Part shown: positions 27,301 to 42,300 of the stretch, piece after piece
Numbering within the stretch: position 1 is the stretch's first letter
Layout: the number at the start of each line of letters is the position of its first letter
Assembly (NCBI RefSeq): GCF_000002075.1
Contig: NW_004797724.1
Span: 535,120 to 599,119, forward strand
Length of the DNA stretch: 64,000 bases
From: Aplysia californica
Taxonomy: Eukaryota; Mollusca; Gastropoda; Aplysiida; Aplysiidae
Direction of reading: 5' to 3'
Notes under the pieces: model-generated
Databases searched by the model: none
Told to the model about the DNA's origin: nothing
The model's input: the letters and a program-made list of their open reading frames with translations, nothing else
Program-made: the position numbers and the translations under genes

Positions 27301-30300
27301 AGTTCTTTAAAAAATGACCACTTCAGGTCGAACATGCACCATGCGCAGCCCTTTAAACGTCACCGGAGTGCAGGTTTCAGTAGCCGAGTCCCATGAGACA
27401 TCTATACCTAGACGATCTGCAGCTAGGACTTTCCTGCACATCAACAGTCTGCATTCTCATGGCAGATCTTAACCCACGACTATACTAAGTCCATCTTCGC
27501 TAGGTCGAGATGACATGGATCAGAGCATGGCAATGTGCTCATGATTCCTCGATAGTTTTGTAAAGAGGGATCATTTCCTCGATGACATTTAGTTTTAGTT
27601 TAAAGCAAAGCAAATTTTCACCCTGTGGGATGTGTTAACTCCAAAAATGCTGTTTATTGGGCATCCCACTCTACTGTCTCTAGAAGCCACTTCTTAGTGA
27701 ACATGCACAGTGTATGTGGCTTTAAAAACTCATGGTTTAGCAGGTCTTGTGTTAGGGCGTCACAGAACATTTCGAACGACACGTTAAAAATGTGTAGAGT
27801 CCAAAGGAGGGAATGTGGAGCACTGCTTAGGAATTTCAGAACGAAATCATTAGGTTTTTAAAACTCTGTAAAAGAAATTAAATATTGTTTAATTGTCACA
27901 GGGATGAAAAATTACTGTCAAAGAGAAAATAAGGAAAAAGATCAACTACTCTTTTCACGACTTCTTTTACAAGATTTTTAAATATTTGTAAACTTTACGT
28001 TTTTGGGTGCTTTTTTCTTTTAGCTGTTTCCTTTTTCAAAACACGTTTCCTCTTCGTGGATTTTATATCAAACAAAAATTCCTTTTGAATGAATTATGTC
28101 TGTTCCAAATTACAGCATTCTACAACAATTTTTGAGCGAGATATTCAGAAAAAAAGTTGTAACATTTTTTTTGGGATCACCCTGTACATAATAGAAAAGC
28201 CTCAAAATGAAAAAGAAGCAAGTAGCATGTAACACAAGTAGCAACACTAAAAGGTGAAATAGAATACAGAAAGCCCAATCATTCCTCAACACCAACCACA
28301 GCCAGCATTTTCTGGCACACACTGACCTAAATCAATGCAGCACTATCACTGGACATAGAATTTAGACCAATACAGAACAAACAAAGTAGTTTGCAGTGAC
28401 AAATCCGTGCCTCCTATTATTATAAAAAAATGTGTCATAGACACAATTGCACACTCACTTTAAAAAAACCAAACAATTTTATGAGACCAAAGAATAACAG
28501 CATTAATTAATCATAAATGGTCAGCTCAAAATCCAGGCATTGACTCATCTCAGTCACCCGTCACTGACCTTCAGACTGCCACCGCCTTTGACCAAGATAG
28601 AACTGAATACTTAAAAGACAAGTCGGCAAATATAAAAAAATAACTGGCACTTTTCTTCCAGTCGAGCCAATTTTACCTAGTTTTTATTTTTTGGTTCAAC
28701 TCCTTTATGTCCATTTAAAAACATTGCTGTGTGGATTTTACAAACAAAACACTGATCAAAGGCACAAAAAATGAAGACTTAAGTTCTTATCGCCAAACTT
28801 TGGCAGCCATTTTCTCGCTTAGTTTACCTCTGAAACCAGGCGATCCCACCTACTTCAATCCCAAATATCTCAACTTCTATTCAAGATAGATAAGTAATTT
28901 CTTCATCGAGGGGGAAGACTTAATGAAAAAGCTTTAAGATGACACCAATCATTCCACACGCCCAAAAATTGACAAGCGCCCGATTCCATCCATGTTCTTT
29001 AGTAACAATAATAACAAAGAAATAAACCATCCTCAATACCAAATTTTCTAGATGATACATGTAAATGCAAAGCAAACGTGCACATCACCAGCCCCACTTC
29101 AGCAAGACTCCTATGGTAATAAACAAGCGGAGAAGTAAAGAGTCTGAAAGTGAGACTCACCACAAACACGGCAGTCAAGTGTTCACGCAAGCACAGTGAC
29201 ATATACAACATTTTCTACGATAATGCCTAATTAAGGCATGTGAGGACTACTACACATTTTGCCCACAAAGGACATTATTGGACTTGTGCATAGACTCTAT
29301 CTCCGTGTGTCTACTAGGGGACGTTGTATTCCTCAGTCCAGGTTTGCCCCAATGGACAGGGATGCAGCATTGGAGCAGCCCACCTCCTAAATGATCTAAA
29401 TTGTGTTGATGAAAGCATGAAACATCTAGTGCATTTTTTTACATAGCCTCAGTCAGAAGAAATTAAGAGTACCATCAATGTCTTTATTCACCTTATAACA
29501 TAAGGGGAAACAAAATTACCCAGGTTTAAAAAAAATTTTTTTTTTTAAATCACAGCAATGACCTAGATTTATTGTTATAAAACCAGAACAACAACCAAGG
29601 AATAAGAGTCAGTTACAATTCAATAAAGCCACACGTTAAACTTCACTACATTCCATCGAGCTTTTCTACAAGGCAATATATGTGTCAGTCAGACAAAGAA
29701 TTCCACAACAAATCTGCATTTGGGTTTAGTACAAAGCTTACTAAACATAATCCTAACGAGTAAACTTGATAAAGAACAACATACAACAAAGTCTGAACAC
29801 ATAACAAAAGCAATCAACCCACACAAATTTATAAGACCATAACAGACCGCTTCCCCATACTTTTTTTTCGGACGGGATCACACAGAGGTGTGAACTGACT
29901 GGGTTTGTTTTCCCACAAACATTGCATTCGCATCCAAGCTCACCACCTAAACTTACAGCACTCGCTGGGTGGGTAGGGCTACAAGTTCGCTGCAGCCGGA
30001 ATCATAATCGAACTGTGAACTCTTCCCTGACCATTGAAGCAGTTTTCTCTATTCCCGAATTTGCGAGACAGACTGAATTTGGTGTTGGTACAATGTAATG
30101 GCGGGGGAACTATGTCATAGTCAGAGATGGAAAGCTATAAGTTTTGGACAAGTAAAGAGGAGGAGCAACTGGATAAATGTAGATCTTCCGACTCACGATA
30201 GGATAATGAGGGTATATACCATGCCTCATGCCACTGTGATTGGTTATCAAGGTTGACCTCTCTTTGCTCGCCATATGTCATAAACCCACCCACGTGTCAT

Positions 30301-33300
30301 GTCAGTTCATTTTAGAGTAGAGGGAGACCATTTCACTGGTTGTGAGTCTCAACATGGGTCACCGTAGATTTTTCCCTGGGTCCGTTGGATAAGATCCTGT
30401 TCACCTAGGAAACCACATCTTCCTTGCTACCGAGCACCGGGATCTTAGGCGGTGACTATTGTACTTGAAAAGCTTATGTAAAATACATGTAAGTACCATT
30501 TTTCTCATAGTAAGTCCTGCTTTTTCTGTTTTCCCCTTTCTATCCGTAACTAACATGAGGGCACGGAAGAACAAGTAAAAAAAGACTAAAAGGACACGGT
30601 TGTAAACTATTCTCCCACTTTTAAGTCATTTGCATAGCTCCCAATTTTTCAAATCTTAAAAAAAAAAAGGTTCTAACCACGCGGTGGGTCAAGATGGTGG
30701 GCACTTTAGTTTTAGTAAGAGTTTTACTGCACTTGCAACACAATAAGGTCATATAAGTACCGAAGAATAGATGTGCTATAAGAGAATAACATACACAAAA
30801 AGAAGGAGAGATAAGGATGATAGATGTTTGATAGGAAAGAAGGAGCAAACTACATCAGCGCACCTGCAAACCACCCACTTGAAAAGTGAAAACAATGCTG
30901 CCAAAAAATCAAAATTCACATAAATAACATTTGAAGACTTCCCCACTGTCTTTTTAAAAATCTCAAAGAGACAAAAGAGGATTTTAAAGTATGCGTTGTT
31001 TCATAACAACAGATGACGCAGCGTAAGTGCTGTAATCATATACATTCCAAGTCCTGTGACGATGATGGGGGGGGGTTAGCTAATTAGGCCTATCGGTGCA
31101 AAAACAAAAAATATCAAAAGCTGGGAGCACAAGGAAAGGATGGAAATTTTTCATTCGTTCATTCAAACCAGCTCCTCATGGAGACAATTAGCACGAAGAC
31201 CCTCGGGTGGATGCTGGAAAAGAGAGATGAGCAGCTATGGACATGGTTTGGATTCTATGCCTCAACCTTCACTGTTTAAGTCTTTTTTTAATCTGGAGAC
31301 AAGGTCTTGACTTCTCTTTATCAGTCACTGCCATCTTCTGTCATTTGTTAACTGCTTCTAATATAGATCTCAGTTTAGGTAAAGTTCCCTCTTGCAGACA
31401 TCCTTGAGTCTAAAAAGCTGCTGGCTGCTTTCATTCTCTAATTCTTTGCTTTTCAATGGAGAAGTTCTTTCCTTACTTTCCCATGTTTTATTTGATGTGG
31501 GCATCCTCAACATTCCAATCTGGGTTGTATGAGAAAAGAAAATAGTTTTGAAAAAACCCAGATACTTTTCCAGTATCTCTACATTTGTAATGTTGTCAGG
31601 CTGTGTTGTGGCTAGAACCTTTCCAAAGCATTTGATAATAAAGCTGTGGAGACTTTTCCTCCAGATGCGAGTGCCATGTTTGGGTCTCACTAGCGTAAAG
31701 TCATGTGCTCAGAACCCATACTGGGTAGGCCTACACTATTGACTATTATCTTGAGTCTTGATGTAGAGATTTATGTTCAAAAACTTGACAGGAAATACTT
31801 GATCTTGTGAAGTAGTCTACAACCTGGTCTAAAACTTTCCATTGTTCTGCTAGTAGACTCCTGTTGTGATTTGCTTTACTTTACTTTTATCCACCGCTTA
31901 AACCCTTTTGGGTGTCACGGGCTGCGATTTGCAAAATACAAAAGAGCTGCATAAATGAGGTACAAAGAGACCCCCTAAAGAACAACAACAAAACATACAT
32001 GTTAAAGCAACAGTGGGTCCCATCAAGTGCCTTTCCAGTTCTGTACATCAATAAATGCTCACTGAATGATTCTAGTGAAATGCAGTGGGCAACACGATAT
32101 TCTGACAGAAGGTATCATATCATATTTAAAGGATTACTCTAGATTTTGAACAACCCATAATTTCATTTGCATTCGGAAATGCTTTTTAAAAAAACAAGAT
32201 TGCTTGTAAGTAGGCTACAATAAGGATTACTTTATATCACAGAAATTGCCTAGCAGATCAAGACCACAAGGGGCACCAGCAGTAAACGAGGATAAAATCG
32301 CAAAATACAAACGAAAACAAGCACAGACTGAAAGAGAGGTTTTGAGATGAGGAAGTTCCAAGAAGATTAAAGAACGGAAATAAAACAATTGATAAGTCTG
32401 TTTGTAAAAAAAGAACTAGTTTTATGATTCACATTGCAAACTATCGTCACAACGGCAGCATTACAAGCAATAGCCATGTGAATCATTACTGATGGAAAAA
32501 GCAATATCAGCAAAATATCCACATTAGATCATACCAAAAAAAATCAACGAAAACGCATACTAAATCAGATCCACTGTTTTGGAAATAAACTCAGTAGTTT
32601 TTGAGTAAAGAGAGGTATATTGACACAGTAATGACGATTTCAGTGCACGGAAAGAGCAAGATAGACAGAAACAACAGGGAAACAAAAAACAAATAAGACG
32701 CAACAGTGGCGTCCTCCAACCATTCATTCTTTTGAACAATAGCCTCTTCAAAGTAGAAGACAAGCTATCAAAAGATATGAACAAATGAACTAAAAGCTAC
32801 ATTAAAAGAACTGTGCTTTCAGAAGGCAATTATTAAAAACACAAAATGCTGAAGCTAGTGGGTGTTAATCAATTACAGAACAAGCAAACGATAATATGAC
32901 AAGCAACATACAGCGTGCGTCTGCAAAATGCTTCCACTAAAGCATACCAAAATGAGGTATGAAGAAAATAAAAATAAGTAAACAGAACCTCCACAAAGAA
33001 AGCCAAACCAAAGCAAAAACCCACGATGTTAAACTGTGCAGTAGTGACAGAATTTGAGGCCATGGTGTATCTCATTATCATTACAACAAATCCCAAGGTG
33101 TACTCATAACACAATGTCATACAGAGCAGAAAAATGTTATACTCTGTAGCCACTAACTTAGAATAAAAACTGTGCACTCAAGCTGGATGTAAGTGGAGAT
33201 AGGACAAAGAGACTGGCATTCCATTCTGAGATTGCAATTGAAACATTCTACACTTTATAAAAGAAGAAAACAAGCATCCTATAACAATCCACTAGGCAAG

Positions 33301-36300
33301 AGCTTAAAGGGAACTTTCAATGACCTTTCATAACATGCACTCAAGGATAGGACTTCTGCTGAAGTCTTACTCAAAAGAAGATGTCAAAAATCTTAAATTT
33401 AAGAATAAATAGGTTTGAATAAGAGACAAGCATTAGGAAAAAAACCTCTCACCCCCCCCCCCCCCCCCCCCCCCCCATCCTCCCTAGTACAGTTGAGACT
33501 ATAGCAAGTCAAAACAATAACCGCATTCCTTACATACTTAGCAGCCAGCAGCACAAAATACACCTCATCTGGTCACCCAGCCAGGAGAGCGATTGCAAAG
33601 GACTTCTCGGGCCTGGCACAGCCAGGTGACCGGAACGGATAATCTTCATCATCACATTATTGCGCCAAGTGACGGCAAAGTGTTAAAGAAGAAGGAGTAG
33701 ACGACATAAGAATGACCACCTAGCACCTTCCTCAGAAAACTAAGTGGTAAACAGTAGAAAAAAAAAATAATAGAGAAAATGATCCCCAAAATTGTCTATG
33801 ATCAAAAGATAATGTAATGAAATGTGCTCAGTCTTCCACCTATCGCCTGACAGCTACACATCTCTACAGGAATCTCAAGGCACTACATTGAGGTACAACT
33901 ATTTCGCAAAGAAAGGCATCTGTAACACTGAGTAGTACACACCTGCTGTCCTGTCCCTCTTCTTTCGATTATCTGGAGTGGGTTGAGAGAGTCAGTGTGT
34001 CAGTTGGTGGCAAAACGCACGAACAGAACAATTTTAAAAAGTCACAAATTGGGAAAGCAATATAATTCCCCAAAAAATAGGTTCACAAAAAGGAAACAAA
34101 AAGGTCACAAATAGGAGCAAATCAATCAAATGAACATCAGTCAGTATCACATGACCAGCAAAGAAAGTCACTTATCTCAAGCAACACAGCATATTAATCA
34201 AACGGTCCCTCTCCCACCTTTTAAGCCTATTTATCTCTCCCACTTCCCTACCATACAATAATCACGGCCAGCTAATTTGTAATATTAACGGAGACATTTA
34301 AATCACAAGACTTATTGCACTATTTATGCAATATGTGCACACATCAATCATATGATAAAAAATGTCATGCTCCCCTTCATCTGCTACAATCACTCTTGAC
34401 CTCCTAAAGACCAATAAAATTAACAGCGTAATGGCTCATTACTAAAAAAAAAATTATAATTTTTTAAATAACAGTGAAATACATGACTGAATAAATTACA
34501 AAAAGTTAATGAGTGACAGAAAAAAGATTAAGGAATAAAACCAGGGAGAACAAAGGCTATAAATTAGTAAGCTGTATTATCCTTCCATATTTACCATTCA
34601 AAATTCTACTACTTTTCACTGCCCGTCTCACTATCGATATTAAAAAGGGACAACCTAACATGCAAAGTCCACATCCTTATTTATATAATTCATTTTCGCA
34701 TATCCATGTCTACTTTTTATCAAAACCAAACACTAAACGACAACAACAAAAAAGCAAGATCATGATCAAAATACATCTCTTTACACCATGACTTTAACTC
34801 TTTATCTCCGGCAAGCTGTTCCCAGCAGCTCGTGGTCGGAACCGCTGTGCCAGTCAGCCGCTGACAGCGGCTCGGGCACATTCCTTTATGACGACTTCGA
34901 CATTAAATTACTTTTCGGCAATTGTCAAAAACAGGTCTCTTTCATTAGATGAAGAACCATCAAAACAGGTACACTTGTTTTGATTTAATTACCAATATAG
35001 TGACGTTTTCGTCATTTTTAGATTTAGTACCAAAATATGGCCCCAGCATAGTGGGTTTACCCCCCTCGGAGATAAAGAGTTAAAGATATAGCATCAAAAG
35101 ATCTGTTGTCCCATGAGACAATGACTCCTCAAAGGGAATAATATTTTCACAGTATTTTATCAAAGAGGTTTTGAGTCTCATTGGTTTGAATATTATATTT
35201 TCTGACCCAAAGCTTCCAAGCAACAGATTTTCCACTGCCCTGCAATGTCACGCACAATAAGAAATCTTGGACACCCATTTTCAAATAAATAAAGAAGGAA
35301 ATAAAGCAAGAATTTAAAAGCCAAGATTACATTCCTCAAGCTATCAATTGCATCAGGAAAACTTTTCATTCTACTAATCTTTGAGAAGACATACTGATCC
35401 TAAAATCGGACTACTTTTATGACTTTTTAATTTTTTTTAAAACTCAGAGCTAGATCATTTGAAAAAAAGGTTCTTTTTTTGTTTTGACAGTTAATACATG
35501 AAACGATTACAAGGAAGCTTTTGATTTGTAGAGATCCATCATCACTTGGCAATCACGGATAATGTTATATCTCTTCTGGCACTATAAGCATTGATCAAAG
35601 AGAGCCATTCATCGGACGCGAAGCACGTTGGTAGTTTAAGTATGCTTTCAACTTTGACCTAGACCAGAACAAAGGTACTTTCCTAACATGCATTTTTAGA
35701 AGAATCCCAGTCTCCGTTCCCTGTGAAAAGTCTTCTCAGCTTCACAAACCATCAACAAAGTTGACCCTCTTCGCTACTGACCTTAGTTCTGCCATCAGTC
35801 CCGTTTTACTGCAGTCAACCCACATGGTTCAAATACAAGGTGACTAAGACTGCAGTGCATTTGGCAGTGCAGAAATAGATTAAATTAAATACATCCTCAC
35901 TATGACAAACGTAAGACAAACGACTTAAGGGATGTGACCATGACGTCATATGTCTGCATCCTCATACTTGAACATCTTTAAAACAGCCCTCAAGCCATAG
36001 CTATCTTGATAGAGAAACTAAAGCGTGGAGAAGACCCGGAAATACCTCCCATATAGGCTATAAAACACAAACTGTGAGCACCCAAACACGCACCAAAAAT
36101 AAAACCAGTCTACCACTTACTGAATTGAAGACTGGACAAACTTTTCCCCTGACCTGACCATCTCGTAACAAGGCCCTTGTGTTCATGCATTTTTATAGTA
36201 ATGGTAGCACGCACTACAGCGCTAAAGAAATCACACCCTCCACATACCTCAAGGAATGAAACCTTTATTCGTTGAAATATTCGCAGGGTACATAAAGGTA

Positions 36301-39300
36301 GAATGAATGTAGTGTATATTAGTTAGTTTTAGTAAGAGTTTTACGGCACTTGCAACACATTAGGTCATATAAATGCCCAAGATCAGGGGTGTTTCAAGTG
36401 AGAAATAAACATTTTAAAAAAGAGAGATCAAGACGATAGATATCGGATAGGAAAGAAGAAGAAAACCACACCAGAGCATCTGCTAACCACCCGAATAGTG
36501 TATATTTGGAGCATGTGTTGAAAACACTGACACATCACTGTTTTCATAGTACACAAGGTACCAAATGTAAAACAATTTCAAATAAGAAACTGATGTGATG
36601 GCAGGTGTGGGAAAGCTGATAGACTCATTACAAGAAACAGTGAGAAATCAAAAGTAGGACACAGCAACTATAGATGATGAAATGGTACAAACACAAACAT
36701 GGGACATCTTGACCTCTCGCCCAGCATTTAATATCATAATCCCTATAAATGTGGTAATCTTACTTCATCCCTTTTGCCCTATAGAGGGGAGCATCCTTGT
36801 TTTTTTTTAAGGAAAGCTAACATTTAAATTGTAAGGCAGGCAATTAAGTACGAAAAAAATTAAAGAATGATCTAGATCCTGTTTTGAAGTGAAACACTCG
36901 GCAAAGAGATAGAGAACTGTAAAACTTCAACACCTGTGAATTCAGTAAGTAAGGGCACATTAAGCAGGCTACACATCCAGAAGTATTATCTCTCATTGTT
37001 ATTCACTAGCAAGAATTAATCATCACAATCAAATGCCAAGGTAACCATCATCATCATCCAGTGCCAGATCTGCGACAGACATCAGCGATCATAGTTCTCC
37101 ATTCAATCCTTTGCTTGGAGGCTCTTAAAAAAGCTATGTTTCCCTAATCTTTCAATGTTACCCATTTCTTTACCCGAGGTAATATTAACATCAAAATGTC
37201 TTTCCCTGTTTTAAAATAGTTTCTTACACACTACCCTGGAAATAAACAAGAGCACTTTACAGGATGAAAGAAATGGAGGCAAGGCGATGAGCACACACTT
37301 CAATGAGTACTGGTTTGTAAAGACTCCAAATTAGATGTTCCCATTACCTCCACATAGTTGGATGCTCTCAAATTAAGAGTACACAAAACCATCTGGAACA
37401 TCAAAGATTACTTGACTTTTCCCCAGAAAGCTACACCCTTCATATACTTCAAATATCTATTTACCCATCCCCAACATGTATCTGCCAACTGTAACCAAAC
37501 AGCCAAAAACAGCCTGGCAAAATTTGAGCTAAAATAAGCCATCTTTTCCCATCAAAACATGAAATCATTTGTCCCACTCCCAACAACTGAGAGCCACCTA
37601 GAATACTCACCGGCTCCATCTGACAGAGAAGGTCACAGAGACACCACCACTTGAGGTGGCCTGTCGGGTAGAAGGCATGGAAGCATGTGCGGAAGGTGGC
37701 GTGGCATTCGTTCAGGACGTCCTCACGCATCTGCCGGTACCGACGCATGCCCTGGTGCTCTGACAGGCTCACACGGAACTTGCCCAGGTGAAGGTCCTCC
37801 GCCAGGATTCTGCGCAAAAGGTCACGGGCATCACCCACGCGCTCTGCAAGGTGGGAGGACTCTGGTGGCGTCTTCTTTTTAATCACTGTGAACGAGGACA
37901 CCATAGTCAAGTTGTGAGACTACAACTGTCAGATCAGTTTTAAGATAAGCTCGAAGAACCCACACATTAGTATGTCCAGTCATCCTGCAGCCGGCAGATT
38001 AGATCAAGACCACGACTCTCAGCTTCTGGCTACGTTTTCTAAGAAAAAGTGTATTCTTCCCTTTTATAGGAATACTTTCAGTACAGAAACAAAAGTACCT
38101 AATGAATTATCAAAGAATGTGTTTACTTCTGCTAAGCCAATATTTGGAGATAGTGGCTGGCGAAGTCAGATAGCTTTCTACAAAAACAAATATTCTTGTC
38201 ATTGATCCCTAGAGTAGTGCTGCAAAGAGACCAGTTCATTTGTCAGAGCTCACTTAAAAGCTTCCACTCACAGATATTAATTTTGAGTCAAATAATATAA
38301 ACAAATCCTGAAAACATTACCAAAAGACAAAAAAAAGAACAAGAAACATAAAAACATACAATGTATAGGGCAATGAACTGAATATTCTCAGGACATGAAA
38401 GCTTGCGACCAAAATACAGACTTATTTTCACAACACATTCAATAAAACAGTTTTGAAAGTGGTTCCGGGATACATATAGTAAGAACAACTTAGGTGATAT
38501 GCCTTTACACACTCGCGGTGAATGTGCAAGTACGAAAGTTATGTACAACTTACACGCACAGTTACAACTCCAATGAGTCGCAAAGATGGCCATGACAGTC
38601 AAGAGGTAGCTTTAGTAAAATTCATTAGACGAGTGTCAAGGAAAAAAGAGAATTTGCTCCATATCCTGCTCCAAAACAGTATGAGAAACACAGATGTACA
38701 CACTCAAGTGCCTAAAAGACAAAGACCTTATTTCCCTTTTAGTAAATCACCATGTGGGTTAAGGATAAAAAAAAACCCACTGCTCATCATCAGAAAGTGC
38801 AGTCCCTTCTATTGGTAAAGGAGTGCATAGAGACATTCATGGTCAAGCCTTCCACAGCGATTTCAACTCCATATCTGTCTTCCTTTATTCTTACCGTTGC
38901 AACTAAATAATAGTAGACAGCATTTGTAAAGCGCAAATCCCCGCTTAACAGCAAGCTCTATGCGTTTCACAATCTATACTATTACCCCAACAGACCTGAG
39001 AGCATTCTGAAACAACCTCAACTTTCTGGGAAGCACACAGTGCAAGCAGCCATTTATAGGCCCAAAAACACTAACATACTGAAAGATCTTTCCACCCATT
39101 CCCACCTGGGTGAAGTGAGGAAATTCGGGTAAAGTGCCTTTCCCAAGGACACAACATCGAGCCCACGGCTCAAACCCCTAAACCTGCAACTCACGATTAC
39201 CAATCCGGTACCTTAACCACTAGGCCACCAACTAAAGCCCAGTCTTTGAAAAGACTTAATGGATAGAGAAACAAATTCACAACAGCCATTTACTTTCAGT

Positions 39301-42300
39301 AAAAAGCAAAGAAAAAAAAAACGACAGAGAAAGAGAAAAGAAGTATAATCTGTGGTGCCCTCCAATCGTAGGCTTACTTGAGTCTGATAAGACTTTAATC
39401 TAGGACAAAAGACGCGAAAAAAAAAGAAAAAAAAGAAACAAACAAACAAACAAATCCAAATACCTCCATCAGGGTAGATGTCAGCCACATAGGTACGAAG
39501 CAGCCTCAGGCACGCCCTGGCAATGAAGACGATCCTCTGGAGGTCAGACAGCACCTCCTCCTGCTCTCCCTTGAAGCCTGAGGCTGTGGGGACTGTGGCG
39601 TGCAGGGCGGACCAGCTGTACTCCAGCAGCTTCAGGAGGGCCTCCAGGCTTTGCTGGGAACAAACAGCACCATGAAAAACTGTACACTTTGCTGGGTGGA
39701 AAGGTTTTTGACTCCTAAGTAAATGTTTTATGCCCTCATGAACATAATTTTGATAGTTTACAAGGAGGGTTGCAACGACCCTAAATTTGTGACTGTTTTC
39801 ACCCTCATTCACACAATTTTAATTATTTAGGAGCCTGGTTACTTTGACCCATCCTCTCAGAGCCAACCCAGGCTAAACGGAATACACTTTCCAACAGACA
39901 GACAGGGACAAAACTTGATAGAATAAGTTACCCACTGAGGGACCAAACTCACCAAGAACTTAAACATTGAACCACAGGCGCTGGTTCTAAATGTTTTCAA
40001 TAAGTCTGTCTTTTGAGTCATATTATGATAAAATATTAAGATGAAATATATGAATCGGTATAAACATTACAAAAGAGAACAAAAAGAATGTCAGAACATT
40101 TTTTTCTTTACCGGTGAGACCAGATGCGAAAAATCTGTGCTCAAGATGTGCGCTGGGTCCACTTGATCAGCCTTCCGTGTGACTGCTGGGCTATCTCGAG
40201 GTGGAAGTCTGCAGGGATGGGGGGAGGAAAATGATTAATCAGTCACAGTTGCTATTGTAAACATCAAAAGCAAATTTTCATGAAAACTGTTCATTCATTG
40301 GCAGTGACTTCTGTCAAATTCTCAGAGAATATATCAGTCTAAATATACAGTTAAACAATCAACACAAATGTAATTTTTGTCTTCCTCCACTATTGAGTTG
40401 TAGTCTATCAAGTTTATTGCCCCATCTCTCCAGGAAGCATGTAAGGACAAATAGGTTGTACAGAGAAAAAGAAAAAGAAGGAACAAACCCTACCACAACG
40501 AAGTTCAATGAAAGAGAAGCACAGCAACACTATAACTGTCATTTCGTCCAGGGACAAAGCAAGAAAAACAATGATATGCAACAAAGGGAAAGAAAAGAAG
40601 TAGGACCTGCCAACAGCACCCTCCAATCACCTATTACCCACCTACGCCATAGCCCATACCAGACTACCATTAACATTATTTTCTCAAAGTGTTCTCCAAT
40701 AGCTAAAAAATCATTCAGCTTTGACTACAGGTCTCACTTTGAGATGAAACAAGTTGAAGACTTACTTGTAGAGCAGCTGTGGCAACTGTCCAGCATTGAC
40801 GTCCGTGCCATTATTCGACTTGCGGGAACTCTTGAACTTGAACACAACTCTGAAAAGAGAAATTGATCATCAAGGCTTTTAACATTTCACACTCATTTTA
40901 CGAGTCTGTTGTAAACGATACTTCGAAAACACAATATCAAACAAAATCTGTCAGTAGAGCCACATTAAATCCTCCATGGGAAAAAACAAAAGAGCAATTC
41001 ATCGACTGCACCCCCACGCTCTCTTTCATCCTAGAAGGGCTTCATACACAACATTAACAAAAACACAAAATCAAGATGAGGGTGTTCAAAACTGTTTAAA
41101 AAACCCACAAAATAACGTAGTTGGAATCCTTTGAATGGTATTTCTAATCTTTTACATAGATTTTCAGCAGATAAAATTTTTGCCCAAAAATCTACATTTT
41201 TAAAGAGCCCATGAGGTCATCAGAATGAATAGCCAGGTAAATTAAAATAACAAAATTTTTACAAACGTATAAATCACAATATTCATGGGACCTCTGAAGT
41301 CAAGAAATTGACTGAACAAAAAATGGCAACTCACGAGTCTTCAGTGTGAACTGTCGCAAGACCATTGGCCCCACAGTCGCTGCTTGGACCAGAGATCCTG
41401 GCCCAGGCCACATACCAGAAGTTGGCCTGAATGGGTACAGGCTCATCGAAAAGCATTGAATACTTCTCCCTGTAATGAAACAGATGTAAGCTCAACTTTT
41501 TCTGGGTTCATGCTTTAGTATGTGTAAAAGTTTGACATTATTCATGACAAATAATAGCTTACCTTTTCTACTTTAAATTATGTAAAAGTGTAATGCACAG
41601 CACAACATGAAGTTCTTCTTCTCCCAACTTTTGAAAGTAAAAGTTCCACGCTTTATTAAACACAAAATAATTTTAAAAGCAGATCCTTGGTCCAGTTGAG
41701 AGTAAGGGAAAGAGGAAGTAAAGAACACACAAATGATACAGATGTTCCCGCACTCTGCTCAACCATTATAGGAACAGCACCTCAGCTGGGGAGGGGTTGT
41801 TTTATTTATAACTTATTTCCATACTAACCAACTGTATTCTGCAACAACTGGGAATTGGACTCAGAGTCCAAAATACTAGATTAGCAAACCCCTCTTCTAA
41901 GTGACTCCAAATAACAGATGTAATTTTTTTAACACAAGACGAACTCTACAAGGGCAGGTACTAACTACAAAATATTAAATTCGATTAAAACAATAAAAAA
42001 TAAAAAATATATTGCAAACCATATTGGAATAGGAATGCAGAACACAAAAAAGCAATGCCATACGCTATATGTACAGTGGTTTATCGCACTGAAAATGAAT
42101 TTTACCCCTTAAAGTCAAAAATGAAAAACTACCTGGCACCACAAACAAACTGAGTTTCCTCAGTCTCTGCAAGAAGCTCTCCATCACCCTCATTCTCTCC
42201 ACCTTCAACACCAAGCTCGAAAAGCTGTGAAAAGAAGCAGTTTGGATTTGACAAAGCTTGAAAAATCTTTACTTACAGTAAAGAGAAAGATACTGACATA

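Larger units (their letters stand above)
28996..33942. other. Rest of 7.4-kb intron 26-27
   Basis: Holds family-A repeat A6 (30708-30878), family-B repeat B11 (32596-32727) and a C25 run (33452-33476). An unassigned minus-strand open stretch at 31370-31690 (106 codons) has no recognised motif and no flanking phase-matched splice sites that I trust. The remainder shows nothing recognisable. Confidence 0.55.
33973..37610. other. 3.6-kb intron 25-26
   Basis: Holds the TTAA MITE M2 (34798-35079) and family-A repeat A7 (36321-36495). The remaining sequence is AT-rich with no recognised gene, RNA or further element. Confidence 0.6.

Noticed and set aside
31370-31690. 106-codon minus-strand open frame in intron 26-27 as a MYCBP2 exon or new gene
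   Set aside because: No family match, no conserved motif, and no convincing phase-matched splice sites; MYCBP2 homology is already continuous without it.
38903-39235. Possible functional tRNA gene at the A/B-box sequence
   Set aside because: The boxes belong to a SINE head followed by a SINE body and LINE-like tail. No complete cloverleaf.
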